From contig CBDESR010000005.1 in NCBI GenBank assembly GCA_965242615.1, forward strand, positions 186,001 to 250,000: a stretch of 64,000 bases of DNA. Direction: 5' to 3'. Source of the stretch: CBDBCU01 sp965242615 (GTDB lineage Bacteria > Chloroflexota > Dehalococcoidia > Lucifugimonadales > UBA3495). The notes beneath the pieces were generated by a model, which saw only the letters and a list, made by a program, of their open reading frames with translations, was not told the DNA's origin and did not search any database. Below, one piece after another: positions 33,270 through 43,443 of this stretch (within the stretch, counting starts at the first letter, position 1; each line of letters begins with the position of its first letter). A program made the translations under genes and the position numbers.

Positions 33270-34619
33270 ATGCCGCAACCTTATGAACTTTCGGTGTCGG
33301 AGGCCGCCGGGCAAATTCGCAGCGGCGGCCTTTCTACGGTGGACTTGGCGGAGTCTTTGCTGTCCAGGATCGAGGCTTTGGAGCCGGCGTTGCTGGCTTG
33401 GGTTTATCTGGATCGGGCGGCGGTTTTGGCGGCGGCGGCGGTTAAGGAGCGGGAAGCGGCCGGCGGGGCGGCGTTGGGGGCGCTGCACGGTATCCCCATC
33501 GGGGTCAAGGATATTTACTACACCGCCGGGATTCCGACTACGGCCTGCTCCAAGGTCTATGCGGATTTTGTGCCGGAGTATGACGCCGCGCCGGTGGCCC
33601 GGCTGAAGGCGGCCGGGGCGATTGTGCTGGGCAAGACGGTTACTACGGAGTTTGCCTGTATGGACCCGTCGCCGACGGTGAATCCGTGGCATCCGGCGCA
33701 TACGCCCGGCGGTTCGAGCAGCGGGTCGGCGGTGGCCGTGGCGGCGCGGATGTGTCCGGCGGCGTTGGGTTCGCAAACGGTGGGTTCGGTGCTGCGGCCG
33801 GCGGCGTATAACGGAGTGGTGGGGTTCAAGCCGAGCTATGGGCGGGTGAGCCGCTACGGAGTGATACCGGTCAGCTGGTCACTGGATACGATGGGTTGGA
33901 TGACCCGGAGCGTAGCGGATGCGGCGTTGCTGCTGCAAGTTCTGGCCGGGCCGGATGTTGATGACCCGGCGGCGGCGGATTTGCCGGTTCCCGACTATGC
34001 GGCGGAGTTGGATAATCCCCAGCCGCCGCGCATCGGGCTGCTGCGGCAGTTCTTTTACGACAATGCTGACGCTGAGACGCGGCGGCATACCGATGGGATG
34101 GTCGAGCGGCTGGCGCAAGCCGGGGCGTCTATCGAGGAACTGGCGCTGCCGAGCAGCTTTGAGACGGCAATTGCCGACCAGCAGGTGATTATGGCGGTGG
34201 AAGGTTCGGCATTTCACGAGCCGATGTACCGCCGGCAGGCCGAGGATTATCAGCCGCGGCTACGGGAATTGATTGGGCGGGGACTGGAGACGGATGCGGT
34301 CAGCTACTCCCGGGCGTTGGAGCGGCGGCAGCGGTTTATTTATGATATGCGGCAGTTGGCGAGAAAGGTCGATGCGCTGCTGACGCCGGCCACGCCAACG
34401 CCGGCGTTGGCCGACCGCACGAATACCGGCAACACGATGTTTCAAGGGCCGTGGACTTCCTGCGGATTGCCGGCAATCAGTATCCCGTCGGGTCTGGCGG
34501 CGTCCGGGCTGCCGCTGGGTCTGCAACTGGTGGGCGCAGACTTTGCGGAGGCGCGGTTGCTGGCAGCGGCGGCCTGGTGCGAGGGGGTGCTGGGAGTGGA
34601 GTTGACGCCGCCGGTGTAG
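33270..34619 (+). CDS. amidase signature family enzyme
   Basis: A 449-residue amidase. The Ser-cisSer-Lys triad is visible: Lys in GVKDIYYT near residue 77, the glycine/serine loop TPGGSSSGSAVAVA near 150 and the nucleophile region GSQTVGSVLRPAAYNG near 174. GatA of the tRNA amidotransferase has the same core, but no gatB or gatC is adjacent, and the length and C-terminal part fit a catabolic amidase. AAGGAGCTG precedes the ATG. A transporter gene follows after 30 bases, so uptake and hydrolysis of an amide or its acid product may be linked. Confidence 0.9.
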   Translation: MPQPYELSVSEAAGQIRSGGLSTVDLAESLLSRIEALEPALLAWVYLDRAAVLAAAAVKEREAAGGAALGALHGIPIGVKDIYYTAGIPTTACSKVYADFVPEYDAAPVARLKAAGAIVLGKTVTTEFACMDPSPTVNPWHPAHTPGGSSSGSAVAVAARMCPAALGSQTVGSVLRPAAYNGVVGFKPSYGRVSRYGVIPVSWSLDTMGWMTRSVADAALLLQVLAGPDVDDPAAADLPVPDYAAELDNPQPPRIGLLRQFFYDNADAETRRHTDGMVERLAQAGASIEELALPSSFETAIADQQVIMAVEGSAFHEPMYRRQAEDYQPRLRELIGRGLETDAVSYSRALERRQRFIYDMRQLARKVDALLTPATPTPALADRTNTGNTMFQGPWTSCGLPAISIPSGLAASGLPLGLQLVGADFAEARLLAAAAWCEGVLGVELTPPV

Positions 34620-34649
34620 GGCGGCGGGATTCGGGCCGGGATTGACAAG

Positions 34650-36089
34650 GTGGGATTGTTGGATAAGTCCGGGCGGGGCGGGTTTGCCTTTTTGCGTTCC
34701 GACAGCAAGGCGGCGGTCAAGTTGGGGGCGGCCGTTGCTTTGTTTCTGCTGATACTGCTGCTGCCAACGCCGGCCGGGTTGACTCCGGAGGGGCAGCGGG
34801 CCTTGGCGGTGATGGCGTTGGCAGTGGTCTTGTGGGCGACCGACGCCTTGCCGGTAGCGGTGACCGGCTTGGTGGGGGTAATACTGCTGGTGGCCCTGGG
34901 CGCAACGCCGGATCTGGCGGCCGCTTTGCACGGGTTTGCCCAGCCGGTTTCCTACTTCCTAATCGGTATCCTGACTTTGGGGCTGGCGGTAAGCCATTCC
35001 GGGCTGGCGGCGCGGTTGGCCGGCGGTCTGTTGCGGGGCGTCCGGGGACGACCCGGCTATTTGTATGCCCAGATGCTCTTTTCCTTTGCCATGCTGACTT
35101 TCGCCCTGCCGTCGGCCAGCACCCGGGGGGCGATTCTGGTGCATATTTATGAGCAGGTGCTGGCGCGGTGGAACATTCCCAAGGAACACCGCTACTATAA
35201 GGGGTTGATGCTGGCCATGGGCAGCCTGAACCGGCTGGGTTCGACGGCGCTGCTGGCCGGAGGCATCACGCCGGTAGTGGCGTCGGGACTGATGGGGGAT
35301 TTTTCCTGGACGCAGTGGTTTGTCCTGATGAGCGTCCCGTTCTACGCTAATTTGGTAATCGGGGGAACCCTGCTTTATTTTATCTACCGTTCCGGGTTTC
35401 GGCTGGAGGGCGGCATTGGTCCGGGAGAGACCGGGCCGGCGTTGGGGCCGATGCAAGGGGTGGAGTATCGGGCGGCGGCGATTGTGATTGTGACGGCGCT
35501 ACTGTGGTTCACCGACTTTGCCCATGGGGTACACCCGGCGGGGCCGGCATTGCTGGCGATGGTTCTAATTCTGATGCCCGGCATTGGGGTACTGAGTTGG
35601 CGGGAGTTTGAGCAAAACCTGGGCTGGTCTAATTTCTTTGTGATTGCGGCGTCGCTGTCGCTGGCGGCGGCTTTGGTATCCACCGGGGCGGCGGCGTGGT
35701 TTGCCGACTTGCTGGTAGGCGGCGCGGCGCGCTGGCCGGAGCAGCCATTGTTGACGCTGCTGGCCTTGTGCGGCGGGTTTGCGGCGGTGCGGCTGGTGTT
35801 GACCAACATTGCGGCCTACCTGTCGCTGGTGGTGCCGATAGCGATGACCAGCGCGGCGTCGTTGGGGCTGAACCCGCTGGTGTGCGGGATGGCGGCGGTG
35901 GTAGTGGGGGATTCGGTGGTCTATTACAGCGCAGCCGGCACCGGGGCGGTGTTCATTTTCCAGCGGGCGGAAATCGGGAACCTGGAAATCTTGCGGTTCG
36001 GGCTGCTGATGACGGCGGTGGCTATAGCGGTGCTGTTTGGTCTGGCTTTGCCGTACTGGGGATTGGTAGGGCAGCCGCTGACGCCGTAG
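34650..36089 (+). CDS. SLC13/DASS-family anion transporter
   Basis: A 479-residue polytopic membrane protein with about eleven helices. ALPVAVTGLVGVILLVALG near 75, the helical-hairpin region GSLNRLGSTALLAGGITP near 190 and the second repeat VLTNIAAYLSLVVPIAMT near 380 match the divalent anion:sodium symporter family that carries dicarboxylates, sulfate or related anions. The start is GTG without an obvious ribosome binding site, which suggests coupling to the amidase upstream. It may import or export a carboxylate connected with the amidase. Confidence 0.85.
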   Translation: MGLLDKSGRGGFAFLRSDSKAAVKLGAAVALFLLILLLPTPAGLTPEGQRALAVMALAVVLWATDALPVAVTGLVGVILLVALGATPDLAAALHGFAQPVSYFLIGILTLGLAVSHSGLAARLAGGLLRGVRGRPGYLYAQMLFSFAMLTFALPSASTRGAILVHIYEQVLARWNIPKEHRYYKGLMLAMGSLNRLGSTALLAGGITPVVASGLMGDFSWTQWFVLMSVPFYANLVIGGTLLYFIYRSGFRLEGGIGPGETGPALGPMQGVEYRAAAIVIVTALLWFTDFAHGVHPAGPALLAMVLILMPGIGVLSWREFEQNLGWSNFFVIAASLSLAAALVSTGAAAWFADLLVGGAARWPEQPLLTLLALCGGFAAVRLVLTNIAAYLSLVVPIAMTSAASLGLNPLVCGMAAVVVGDSVVYYSAAGTGAVFIFQRAEIGNLEILRFGLLMTAVAIAVLFGLALPYWGLVGQPLTP

Positions 36090-36150
36090 CGGGCGGTTCA
36101 AGGGCGCGAAAACGGATTTTAACGAAAATTGAAAATTGGCATAAAACCGC

Positions 36151-36179
36151 TTGACAAGGGGTAAAATGCCGATTATACT
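36151..36179 (+). promoter_or_regulatory. 16S rRNA promoter
   Basis: Perfect TTGACA and TATACT separated by exactly 17 bases, followed by the leader. This is the best sigma-70 promoter in the window, as expected for rRNA. Confidence 0.85.
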
Positions 36180-36218
36180 AACTGAACCCGCTGGAAAAAG
36201 GCGGGGGGACATAACGGC

Positions 36219-36246
36219 ACCTTAACAGTTGAAAAGTAGAAGGAAG
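36219..36246 (+). other. 5' arm of the pre-16S processing helix
   Basis: This 28-base leader segment pairs with 37994-38021 after the 16S gene; only a 4-base block near the middle mismatches. Such a long helix brings the rRNA ends together for RNase III-type cleavage. Confidence 0.8.
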
Positions 36247-36259
36247 TAAGGTTTTTCCA

Positions 36260-37776
<1,517 letters not shown>

Positions 37777-37993
37777 GGGAGTTTCCGTCCCCGCCGGTTT
37801 TTCCGAGGCCACCATACTTCGGGACGGCGGCGGAGACCATCTCCCAGGTCGGTCGGTGGGTGTTCCGTTTCCAGTAGTCAGATTGGTTGAGCATCGCGCT
37901 CCCCGGCTACCGGCAGCGGTTCTTAATCAAACTCACCGCTTAACAACTCCGGCTCGCAGGGGCGAGCCAAACTTCTCAACTTTGGAACTGTAT

Positions 37994-38021
37994 CTTCCTT
38001 CTACTTTTCAGTGGTTAAGGT
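37994..38021 (+). other. 3' arm of the pre-16S processing helix
   Basis: Reverse complement of the leader segment at 36219-36246: seventeen matching bases, a 4-base mismatch, then seven more. The 220 bases between the 16S end and this arm hold no tRNA or other recognised gene. Confidence 0.8.
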
Positions 38022-38035
38022 GAGGGGATTTAAGG

Positions 38036-38066
38036 AAAGCCGGGCTTCATCAGCCCGGCTTTTTGT
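38036..38066 (+). terminator. intrinsic terminator of the 16S transcript
   Basis: An 11-bp perfect stem (38036-38046 with 38052-38062), TCATC loop and a T-rich tail. It closes the unit about 15 bases after the processing helix, so the 16S RNA is made as a separate transcript. Confidence 0.9.
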
Positions 38067-38188
38067 TGGGTATGGTTATTGCACTGGACGACGTCATCCC
38101 CACACCGCTTTGCCAGTTAATCCCGAAGTTATGCGTCCGTTCCCGACGATGGCAAGGTATATGCAATTGCCTCGAGCCGCCGAGTTAA

Positions 38189-38217
38189 TTGACAGACGGG
38201 GCGGCGGTTTATATGAT
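38189..38217 (+). promoter_or_regulatory. promoter of the universal stress protein gene
   Basis: TTGACA and TATGAT separated by 17 bases, about 50 bases before the start codon. Confidence 0.7.
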
Positions 38218-38268
38218 AGCGGGCGCGGCCGGGGTGCGAGCGGCCAGTCGGCAAGGAGAGAGGTTCGG

Positions 38269-38748
38269 ATGTATCAGCAAATTCTGCTGCCTTTGGATGG
38301 TTCTGAGCTGTCGGAGTTGGCATTGGTGCCGGCGCGGGAGTTGGCGTTAGCATTACCGGCGCGGCTGCACCTGCTCCAGGTACTTTCCTATTCCCAGGAT
38401 TTTGACCTGGTACGGGGCGCGGAGTACGGGGCGTTGAGCGATGACTACATCAGCAATCTGCTGCAGGAAGTGGCGGCGGCGCAGACCAGCAAGGCGGTGG
38501 AGTATCTGGCGGACAAGGCGGCGGAACTGGAATCGGCCGGCGTGGCGGTGGTAACGGATTACGAAACGGGCAACGCCGCCGAGAAAATCCTGGAGTATGC
38601 CCGGTCGGCGGATATTGACCTGATTGTGATGAGTACCCACGGCCGCGGCGGGTTGGGGCGGCTGCTGGTGGGCAGCGTTACCGACCGGATTATTCGGGCC
38701 GGCGAGCGGCCGGTACTGGTGGTGCCGCCGGAGTCGGGCCGGGCTTAG
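38269..38748 (+). CDS. universal stress protein (UspA family)
   Basis: A 159-residue single Usp domain. It opens QILLPLDGSELSELAL and carries the ATP-binding motif G-x2-G-x9-GS in STHGRGGLGRLLVGSVT near residue 125-140, ending PVLVVPP. UspA-type proteins of this ATP-binding class adjust cells to stress or starvation. AAGGAG lies ten bases before the ATG. Single gene with its own strong promoter. Confidence 0.93.
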   Translation: MYQQILLPLDGSELSELALVPARELALALPARLHLLQVLSYSQDFDLVRGAEYGALSDDYISNLLQEVAAAQTSKAVEYLADKAAELESAGVAVVTDYETGNAAEKILEYARSADIDLIVMSTHGRGGLGRLLVGSVTDRIIRAGERPVLVVPPESGRA

Positions 38749-38818
38749 CCGGCGGGATTTCAGTTGCAACCGGCGCGGCTTTTAACCGGTTTTCCCCGGA
38801 GTTGACATTTTACGGTCT

Positions 38819-40165
38819 ATGGGATTTTTGCGCTATCGGCTGGCCCATTCGCTGCCTTTTTACTACGGATGGGTCATTTTTGGCATTGCCGCCGTAGCCA
38901 GTTACTCCTCCCGGCCGCTGATGGCAGTAGCGACGCTGTCGGTGTTTCTCAAGCCGATGACCGGGGAGTTCGGCTGGGATCGGGGTCCGTTTTCGGTGGC
39001 GGTGAGTTTGGGCGGGCTGTGCGCCGTTTTCGTTTCGCCCTTTGTGGGGCGGCTGATTGACCGCTACGGCTCCGGGGTGATACTGGCTTTCACTTCCTTG
39101 GCGGTGGGCTGCTGCGCCATGGGGCTGTCGCTGATTGGGCAGGCGTGGCAGTTTTATGGGCTGTATGTGCCGGGCCGGACAGCTTTTGCCAGTCCCTTGG
39201 AATTAGGCACGACTACGGCGGTGAATAACTGGTTCATCCGGCGGCGTTCTTTGGCGTTGGCATTGCTGACGGTGACGCAGGGGACGGGGCTGGCGATGAT
39301 GCCGCTGGCGGCGCAGTTCATCATCAGCGGTTGGGACTGGCGGACGGCGTGGCTGTCCTTGGGGATTTATACGCTGGCGGTGGGGGTGCTGCCGGCGTTG
39401 CTGCTGGTAGCGCGGCGGCCGGAGGATATGGGATTGGCGGCGGACCCGGGCCGGGGGGAGCCGCGGCGGGCCGGGCCGCAACCGGCGGCGATGGAACCTA
39501 GAGATACGGCGGCCACGGGGTCGGAATTGGCTGGCGGCCGCCAGTCGGAGCCGGCGGCGGGGTCAGGGCGGCCGGTTGGGGAAGTGAATTTCACCGTAGC
39601 GGCGGCGATGCGGACTTGGGCGTTCTGGGCGTTGGCGGTCTTTTCCGGGGCCGGGTTTATGGTGCAAGCCGGGGTAAGTTTGCATCAGGTTTCGCACTTT
39701 ACGGACAAGGGATTGGAGGGCGGCGCGGCGGCGTTATCGGCAGGGGTGTTCGCCTTTTGCCAAGTTTTGGGCGGGTTGGCATGGTCGGGACTGACGGCGC
39801 GGATTCCGATACGCTTTCTGCTGGGGGCGTCGGCGGGCTGTCTGGCGGTAGGGGCTTTCGGGATTGAAGCCAGTTCATCCTTGACCGGGGGACTGCCGGC
39901 GGCGGCGATATTGGGCGTCGGCGTGGGCGGGCTGCATCTGCTGCTGCGATTGGCTTGGGCGGAATACTACGGGCGGCGGCATTTGGGGAGCATTACCGGG
40001 TTGACGCTGCCGGTGCAGGTCGGCGGGCAGGCGTTGGGGCCGGTACTGGCCGGGTTTATGTATGACGCTTTCGGGAGCTATCAACTGCCCTTCCGCATAT
40101 TTGCCTTGGCGGTGACGCTGGCCGGGCTGCTGGTATTGACGGCGGCGCCGCCGCGACGGGGATGA
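38819..40165 (+). CDS. MFS transporter
   Basis: A 448-residue major facilitator with twelve predicted helices in two six-helix halves. The conserved loop 2-3 signature is GRLIDRYGSG near residue 77. The central cytoplasmic loop (about 205-260) is unusually long, rich in Gly, Pro and Ala, and charged. The type resembles monocarboxylate/OFA transporters, but the substrate cannot be assigned. No clear ribosome binding site precedes the ATG. It ends immediately next to the convergent methyltransferase gene. Confidence 0.88.
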   Translation: MGFLRYRLAHSLPFYYGWVIFGIAAVASYSSRPLMAVATLSVFLKPMTGEFGWDRGPFSVAVSLGGLCAVFVSPFVGRLIDRYGSGVILAFTSLAVGCCAMGLSLIGQAWQFYGLYVPGRTAFASPLELGTTTAVNNWFIRRRSLALALLTVTQGTGLAMMPLAAQFIISGWDWRTAWLSLGIYTLAVGVLPALLLVARRPEDMGLAADPGRGEPRRAGPQPAAMEPRDTAATGSELAGGRQSEPAAGSGRPVGEVNFTVAAAMRTWAFWALAVFSGAGFMVQAGVSLHQVSHFTDKGLEGGAAALSAGVFAFCQVLGGLAWSGLTARIPIRFLLGASAGCLAVGAFGIEASSSLTGGLPAAAILGVGVGGLHLLLRLAWAEYYGRRHLGSITGLTLPVQVGGQALGPVLAGFMYDAFGSYQLPFRIFALAVTLAGLLVLTAAPPRRG

Positions 40166-40813
40166 TTAAGGGGGAGCGGCGGCCGGCTTGGTAGCGGTTA
40201 CGAGAAAGAGCGGGTCGTCCCGGGGACTGGTTTCGGGGTTGGTCAAGCCGCCTTGAATGTTGGCAAAGGCGGCGGCGTCCAGATAGGCGGCGACGAGGTC
40301 GAGGCGGCTGCGGTCAGTGGCGGCGCGCCAGATGCGGACGGCTTTGGTGGGAAACATTCGGTTGGAGAAGGTTACGATAAAGACGCCGCCGGGTTGGAGG
40401 ATGCGGTGGACTTCCTGAAAGACGGCGATGGGATGGGTGAGGTATTGGACGGAGACGGTGATGACTACGGCGTCAAACTCACGGTCGGCAAAGGGCAGTT
40501 CCGGATGGCGGTTGATGTCGTGGATCAGGTAGTCGTCGAGGTCGGGATTTTCAGCCATTTCGACGGCGTTCAAGCCCAAGCCGGCCAAGCGGGTTTTGGG
40601 ATGGTCGGCGGGCCAGTGGGAGCGCCAACTGCTCATCAGGTCGAGGATGGCCGCGTGGGGCGGGATAAGGCGGCGGAAGGCGGCGGCAACGGCGGCGATG
40701 GCGCCATCGTCGATATGGACGACCAGCCGGGGTTGGGCGTAAAAGAGGGTGTCGTCCTGTTCGTCCTCCCGGCCGAAGTATTCCGGGGGAAAGGGAAATT
40801 GCGGCTGCGTAAT
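40166..40813 (-). CDS. class I SAM-dependent methyltransferase, apparent ATT start
   Basis: A 215-residue protein. From an ATT at 40813 the frame reads M-TQPQFPFPPEYFGREDEQ, then QPRLVVHIDD, AAILDLMSSWRSH (motif I region near 58-70) and FDAVVITVSVQYL, and HRILQPGGVFIVTFSN. This matches a known methyltransferase_11-like group from its first residues. No ATG, GTG or TTG is in frame upstream of the Met at residue 60, which lies inside motif I, so a start there would remove the cofactor site. GGAGG lies four bases before the ATT. Substrate unknown. Confidence 0.8.
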   Translation of the reverse strand: MTQPQFPFPPEYFGREDEQDDTLFYAQPRLVVHIDDGAIAAVAAAFRRLIPPHAAILDLMSSWRSHWPADHPKTRLAGLGLNAVEMAENPDLDDYLIHDINRHPELPFADREFDAVVITVSVQYLTHPIAVFQEVHRILQPGGVFIVTFSNRMFPTKAVRIWRAATDRSRLDLVAAYLDAAAFANIQGGLTNPETSPRDDPLFLVTATKPAAAPP

Positions 40814-41050
40814 GGGGCCTCCGGGTGTTGGCAGAGTTGGGGGGTTGCGGGGGATTGTAGCATACTCGGCAAGGTAATTTTGCCCGGCTTTAGCCCAAGC
40901 TAACGCGTGTTGAAAATACCCCGATTTTGCCCCGGAAAATAGTGATTATTCCTATTGCATATATCCCAGCTCTGTGGGATACTGGAATCAGGAACCGCCG
41001 AACGTGGCGATGGTATTCAGCTACCTAATCTGGCAAAGAGAGGTGAGAGT

Positions 41051-41437
41051 ATGAATTCGTTGCGTGTTCCCCTGATTGTGCTGGCGGTGGTGTACGCCCT
41101 GCTGGCCGCCTTGGGCTTGGCGATAAGCACCTTTGCCGATGGCGGGGTCTGGTGGGAGCGGGTGCCCATCGCGCTGTTCCACCCCTTGGCGGCCGTGGCC
41201 CTCCTTTGGCTGCTCTTTACGGCGCGGCCGACGCCCAAACTGGCCGGCATTGCCTTGGTACTGCTGCTGTTGGGCATCGTCGGCAGCCTCGCCGTCAGCG
41301 GCGCAGTCTTGGGCGGATTGATTAAGGGCGATTGGTGGCTGCCGCTGGTTTGGGCGATTGTCCCGTTGCTCAGCCTGCCCTATGTCATCAGCTTCTTGGG
41401 CGGCCGGCGGGAGGATGCCCCGCGTTTTGCGGCGTAA
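41051..41437 (+). CDS. four-helix membrane protein of unknown function
   Basis: A 128-residue integral membrane protein with about four helices (6-28, 38-56, 63-84, 95-115), short loops and a charged C-terminal tail ending RREDAPRFAA. GAGGTGAG lies seven bases before the ATG. It stands alone and is followed by a hairpin. No conserved functional residues can be named. Confidence 0.75.
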   Translation: MNSLRVPLIVLAVVYALLAALGLAISTFADGGVWWERVPIALFHPLAAVALLWLLFTARPTPKLAGIALVLLLLGIVGSLAVSGAVLGGLIKGDWWLPLVWAIVPLLSLPYVISFLGGRREDAPRFAA

Positions 41438-41447
41438 CGGCAAACAG

Positions 41448-41470
41448 CCCCGACCGCCGGGCGGTCGGGG
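41448..41470 (+). terminator. hairpin after the membrane protein gene
   Basis: A 10-bp perfect stem (41448-41457 with 41461-41470) and 3-base loop; only a short ACACTTTAG tail follows, so termination may be partial. Confidence 0.5.
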
Positions 41471-41568
41471 ACACTTTAGGAATGGAACGGCGGGTCGAGT
41501 TCTCTCGGCCCGCCGGGTTTTTAGGCTAAAATGCCCCCGTTGACACTGCTACCCTGGAGGTTTCCGGC

Positions 41569-42498
41569 GTGGCCGATAGTTATGACTTGGTAATCGTAGG
41601 CGGCGGCTTGGCTGGGATGACGGCGGGGCTGTACGCCGCCCGCTACGGCTTGTCCACCGGCTTGGTCGAGCGGATGATGGGCGGGGCGCAGATTATCAAT
41701 GTCGAGCGGATTGACAACTTCCCCGGCTTTCCCGAGGGCATTTCCGGGGCGGAATTGGGGCCGGTGGTGCAGGAGCAGGCGATGGCCGCCGGGGTCGAGT
41801 TTTTGATGGACGAGGCGATGCAGGTTGTCCGGGAGGGCGGCGCCGGCGCCGATTTTCGGGTGGACGCGGAGGGCGGCAGCTACCAAGCCAAAGCGGTTAT
41901 CATTGCTACCGGCTCCCGGCTGCGGTCGGCGGGCATTCCCGGGGAGGAACGGTTGTGGGGCCGCGGCGTGTCCCACTGCGCTACCTGCGACGGGCCGTTG
42001 GTTATGGGGGAAATCGTGGGCGTGGTCGGCGGCGGCGATGCGGCGGCTGACGAGGCGTTGACGCTGACCGAATACGCCGACCGGGTGCTGCTTTTTCATC
42101 GCCGGGAGGAACTGCGGGCGCAGCAGGCTTTGCAAAACCGGTTGGCGGAAAACCCTAAAGTTGAGATTGTCCGCAATACCCGGGTGACGGAGATTTGCGG
42201 GACGGATACGGTGTCCGGGGTGAAACTGCACAACGCCGCCGCCGGGCAAGAGGACGCTGTAGATTTGGCCGGCGTCTTTATCTATGTGGGACTGGAACCT
42301 AATTCGGAACTGGCCCGGGGATTGGTCGAACCCGACCGGGGCGGCCATATTCCGGTGAATTTGTGGATGGCGACGGCAATACCCGGCTTGTACGCCGCCG
42401 GGGATGTGCGGCAACATTCGGCCGCCCAACTGGTAACTTCCGCCGGGGACGGGGCTACGGCGGCGATAGCGGCTTACCGCTATTTGCGGGGGAAGTAA
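41569..42498 (+). CDS. trxB: thioredoxin reductase
   Basis: A 309-residue FAD-dependent disulfide reductase. FAD-binding GGGLAGMTAGLYAAR is near residue 10, the redox-active CATC in SHCATCDG near 136-141, the NADPH-binding GGGDAAADEA near 155, and the second FAD motif AAGDVRQHSAAQLVTSAGDG near 275. Low-molecular-weight TrxB is the best match; the presence of CATC argues against a ferredoxin-NADP reductase paralogue. The GTG start follows CTGGAGG. It supplies electrons to thioredoxin. Confidence 0.92.
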   Translation: MADSYDLVIVGGGLAGMTAGLYAARYGLSTGLVERMMGGAQIINVERIDNFPGFPEGISGAELGPVVQEQAMAAGVEFLMDEAMQVVREGGAGADFRVDAEGGSYQAKAVIIATGSRLRSAGIPGEERLWGRGVSHCATCDGPLVMGEIVGVVGGGDAAADEALTLTEYADRVLLFHRREELRAQQALQNRLAENPKVEIVRNTRVTEICGTDTVSGVKLHNAAAGQEDAVDLAGVFIYVGLEPNSELARGLVEPDRGGHIPVNLWMATAIPGLYAAGDVRQHSAAQLVTSAGDGATAAIAAYRYLRGK

Positions 42499-42509
42499 GG
42501 CCGGAGTTG

Positions 42510-43010
42510 ATGGAAAGAGCGACGGTGAAGTTGGCGGGATTTTCCTTGCCCGCTTGGATGATTGGGTCGGATTTGCGGCAGGCCGGCAAGCGTATCCGGT
42601 GGGGCGGCGTGACCGGGTTAGCGCTTGCCGGTATGCTGTCGGTGGCGGTAACGACAACCTATTTCGGAGACCCGGCAGTTACCGGGCTTGTCCAACCCAC
42701 CTTGGGGCAATTCTTGTATGTGCTGCTGGAGTCGGGTTTGATAGCGGCACTATCCATAGGCGTCTTGAAACGCTTTCGCTTGGCGGCGGCGGCGTTGCTG
42801 GCTTACCACTTGGTCAGTAAGGCAGCCTTGTTCGGTCTGGCAATCTTTGGCTTGGCGCCGGGCAATCTGAATCCCTATTCTATGACCATTTACCTGCTGA
42901 TACCGGGGTATCTGTTCCTGCAAGGGCTGCGCGGCGTATTGACCTGGCACTATTTGACGCACCCGGCTTATCCGGCGGCTGCCGGAGTTGACCGGGCGGG
43001 CGGGGAGTAG
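42510..43010 (+). CDS. membrane protein of unknown function
   Basis: A 166-residue protein with about four membrane helices between residues 30 and 145 (VTGLALAGMLSVAV, LGQFLYVLLESGLIAAL, LAAAALLAYHLVSKAAL, YSMTIYLLIPGYLFLQG). It starts 11 bases after trxB, with AAGG and GGAG nearby, and is probably co-transcribed with it. There is no redox motif or conserved Cys to link it to thioredoxin function. Confidence 0.7.
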   Translation: MERATVKLAGFSLPAWMIGSDLRQAGKRIRWGGVTGLALAGMLSVAVTTTYFGDPAVTGLVQPTLGQFLYVLLESGLIAALSIGVLKRFRLAAAALLAYHLVSKAALFGLAIFGLAPGNLNPYSMTIYLLIPGYLFLQGLRGVLTWHYLTHPAYPAAAGVDRAGGE

Positions 43011-43014
43011 CCGG

Positions 43015-43443
43015 TTAGTAATCCTCTAACAGCGTGCGAAAGCCGGCGGCGCGAAAGTCCCGGTCGTCAGCCAGAGCGTCGTGAATACCCAAGTTCCACA
43101 TAATCAGAAAACTGGCGCAGTCGGTAAGGCTCCACCGCTTGTCCAAGCGGGAACCGTACAGTTCCACCGCATCCGCGAACTGTTCCGTGGACATTGGCAC
43201 AACATCCACATTGTCGGTATTGTTGAGCCGCTGTACCGTTGCTACGGCTTGTTGGCGTTTGCCCCGCCCCAAGCCGGCCATACCACTCAGAAACTCCGTC
43301 AGTACCAACTCGCTGGTGACGATCCGATAGGAGCGATATTCAGCGGCGGCCCGTTCAGCTTTTTGATGCAAGCCGTCACCAGGATTGGCAAGAGCAAGCC
43401 AGTAGCCGGTATCGGCAAAGATGACACGGCGGGACGAGGTCAT
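43015..43443 (-). CDS. PIN-domain toxin (VapC-like)
   Basis: A 142-residue PIN ribonuclease with D11 in VIFADTGYW, E in SELVLTEFLSG near 49, D in SLTDCASF near 107 and D in ALADDRDF near 126. Its ATG overlaps the upstream gene's stop in a four-base ATGA junction. The third PIN module of the window and unlike the two at 24.4-25.8 kb in its context motifs. Confidence 0.88.
   Translation of the reverse strand: MTSSRRVIFADTGYWLALANPGDGLHQKAERAAAEYRSYRIVTSELVLTEFLSGMAGLGRGKRQQAVATVQRLNNTDNVDVVPMSTEQFADAVELYGSRLDKRWSLTDCASFLIMWNLGIHDALADDRDFRAAGFRTLLEDY

Noticed and set aside
33270..34619. GatA of the tRNA-dependent amidotransferase
   Set aside because: gatB and gatC are not adjacent and the segments outside the amidase core do not look like GatA, so a general amidase is the safer call.
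40253..40903. 216-codon plus-strand frame opposite the methyltransferase
   Set aside because: The minus strand encodes clear methyltransferase motifs over the same span; the plus frame is Gly/Val/Asp-rich shadow sequence.
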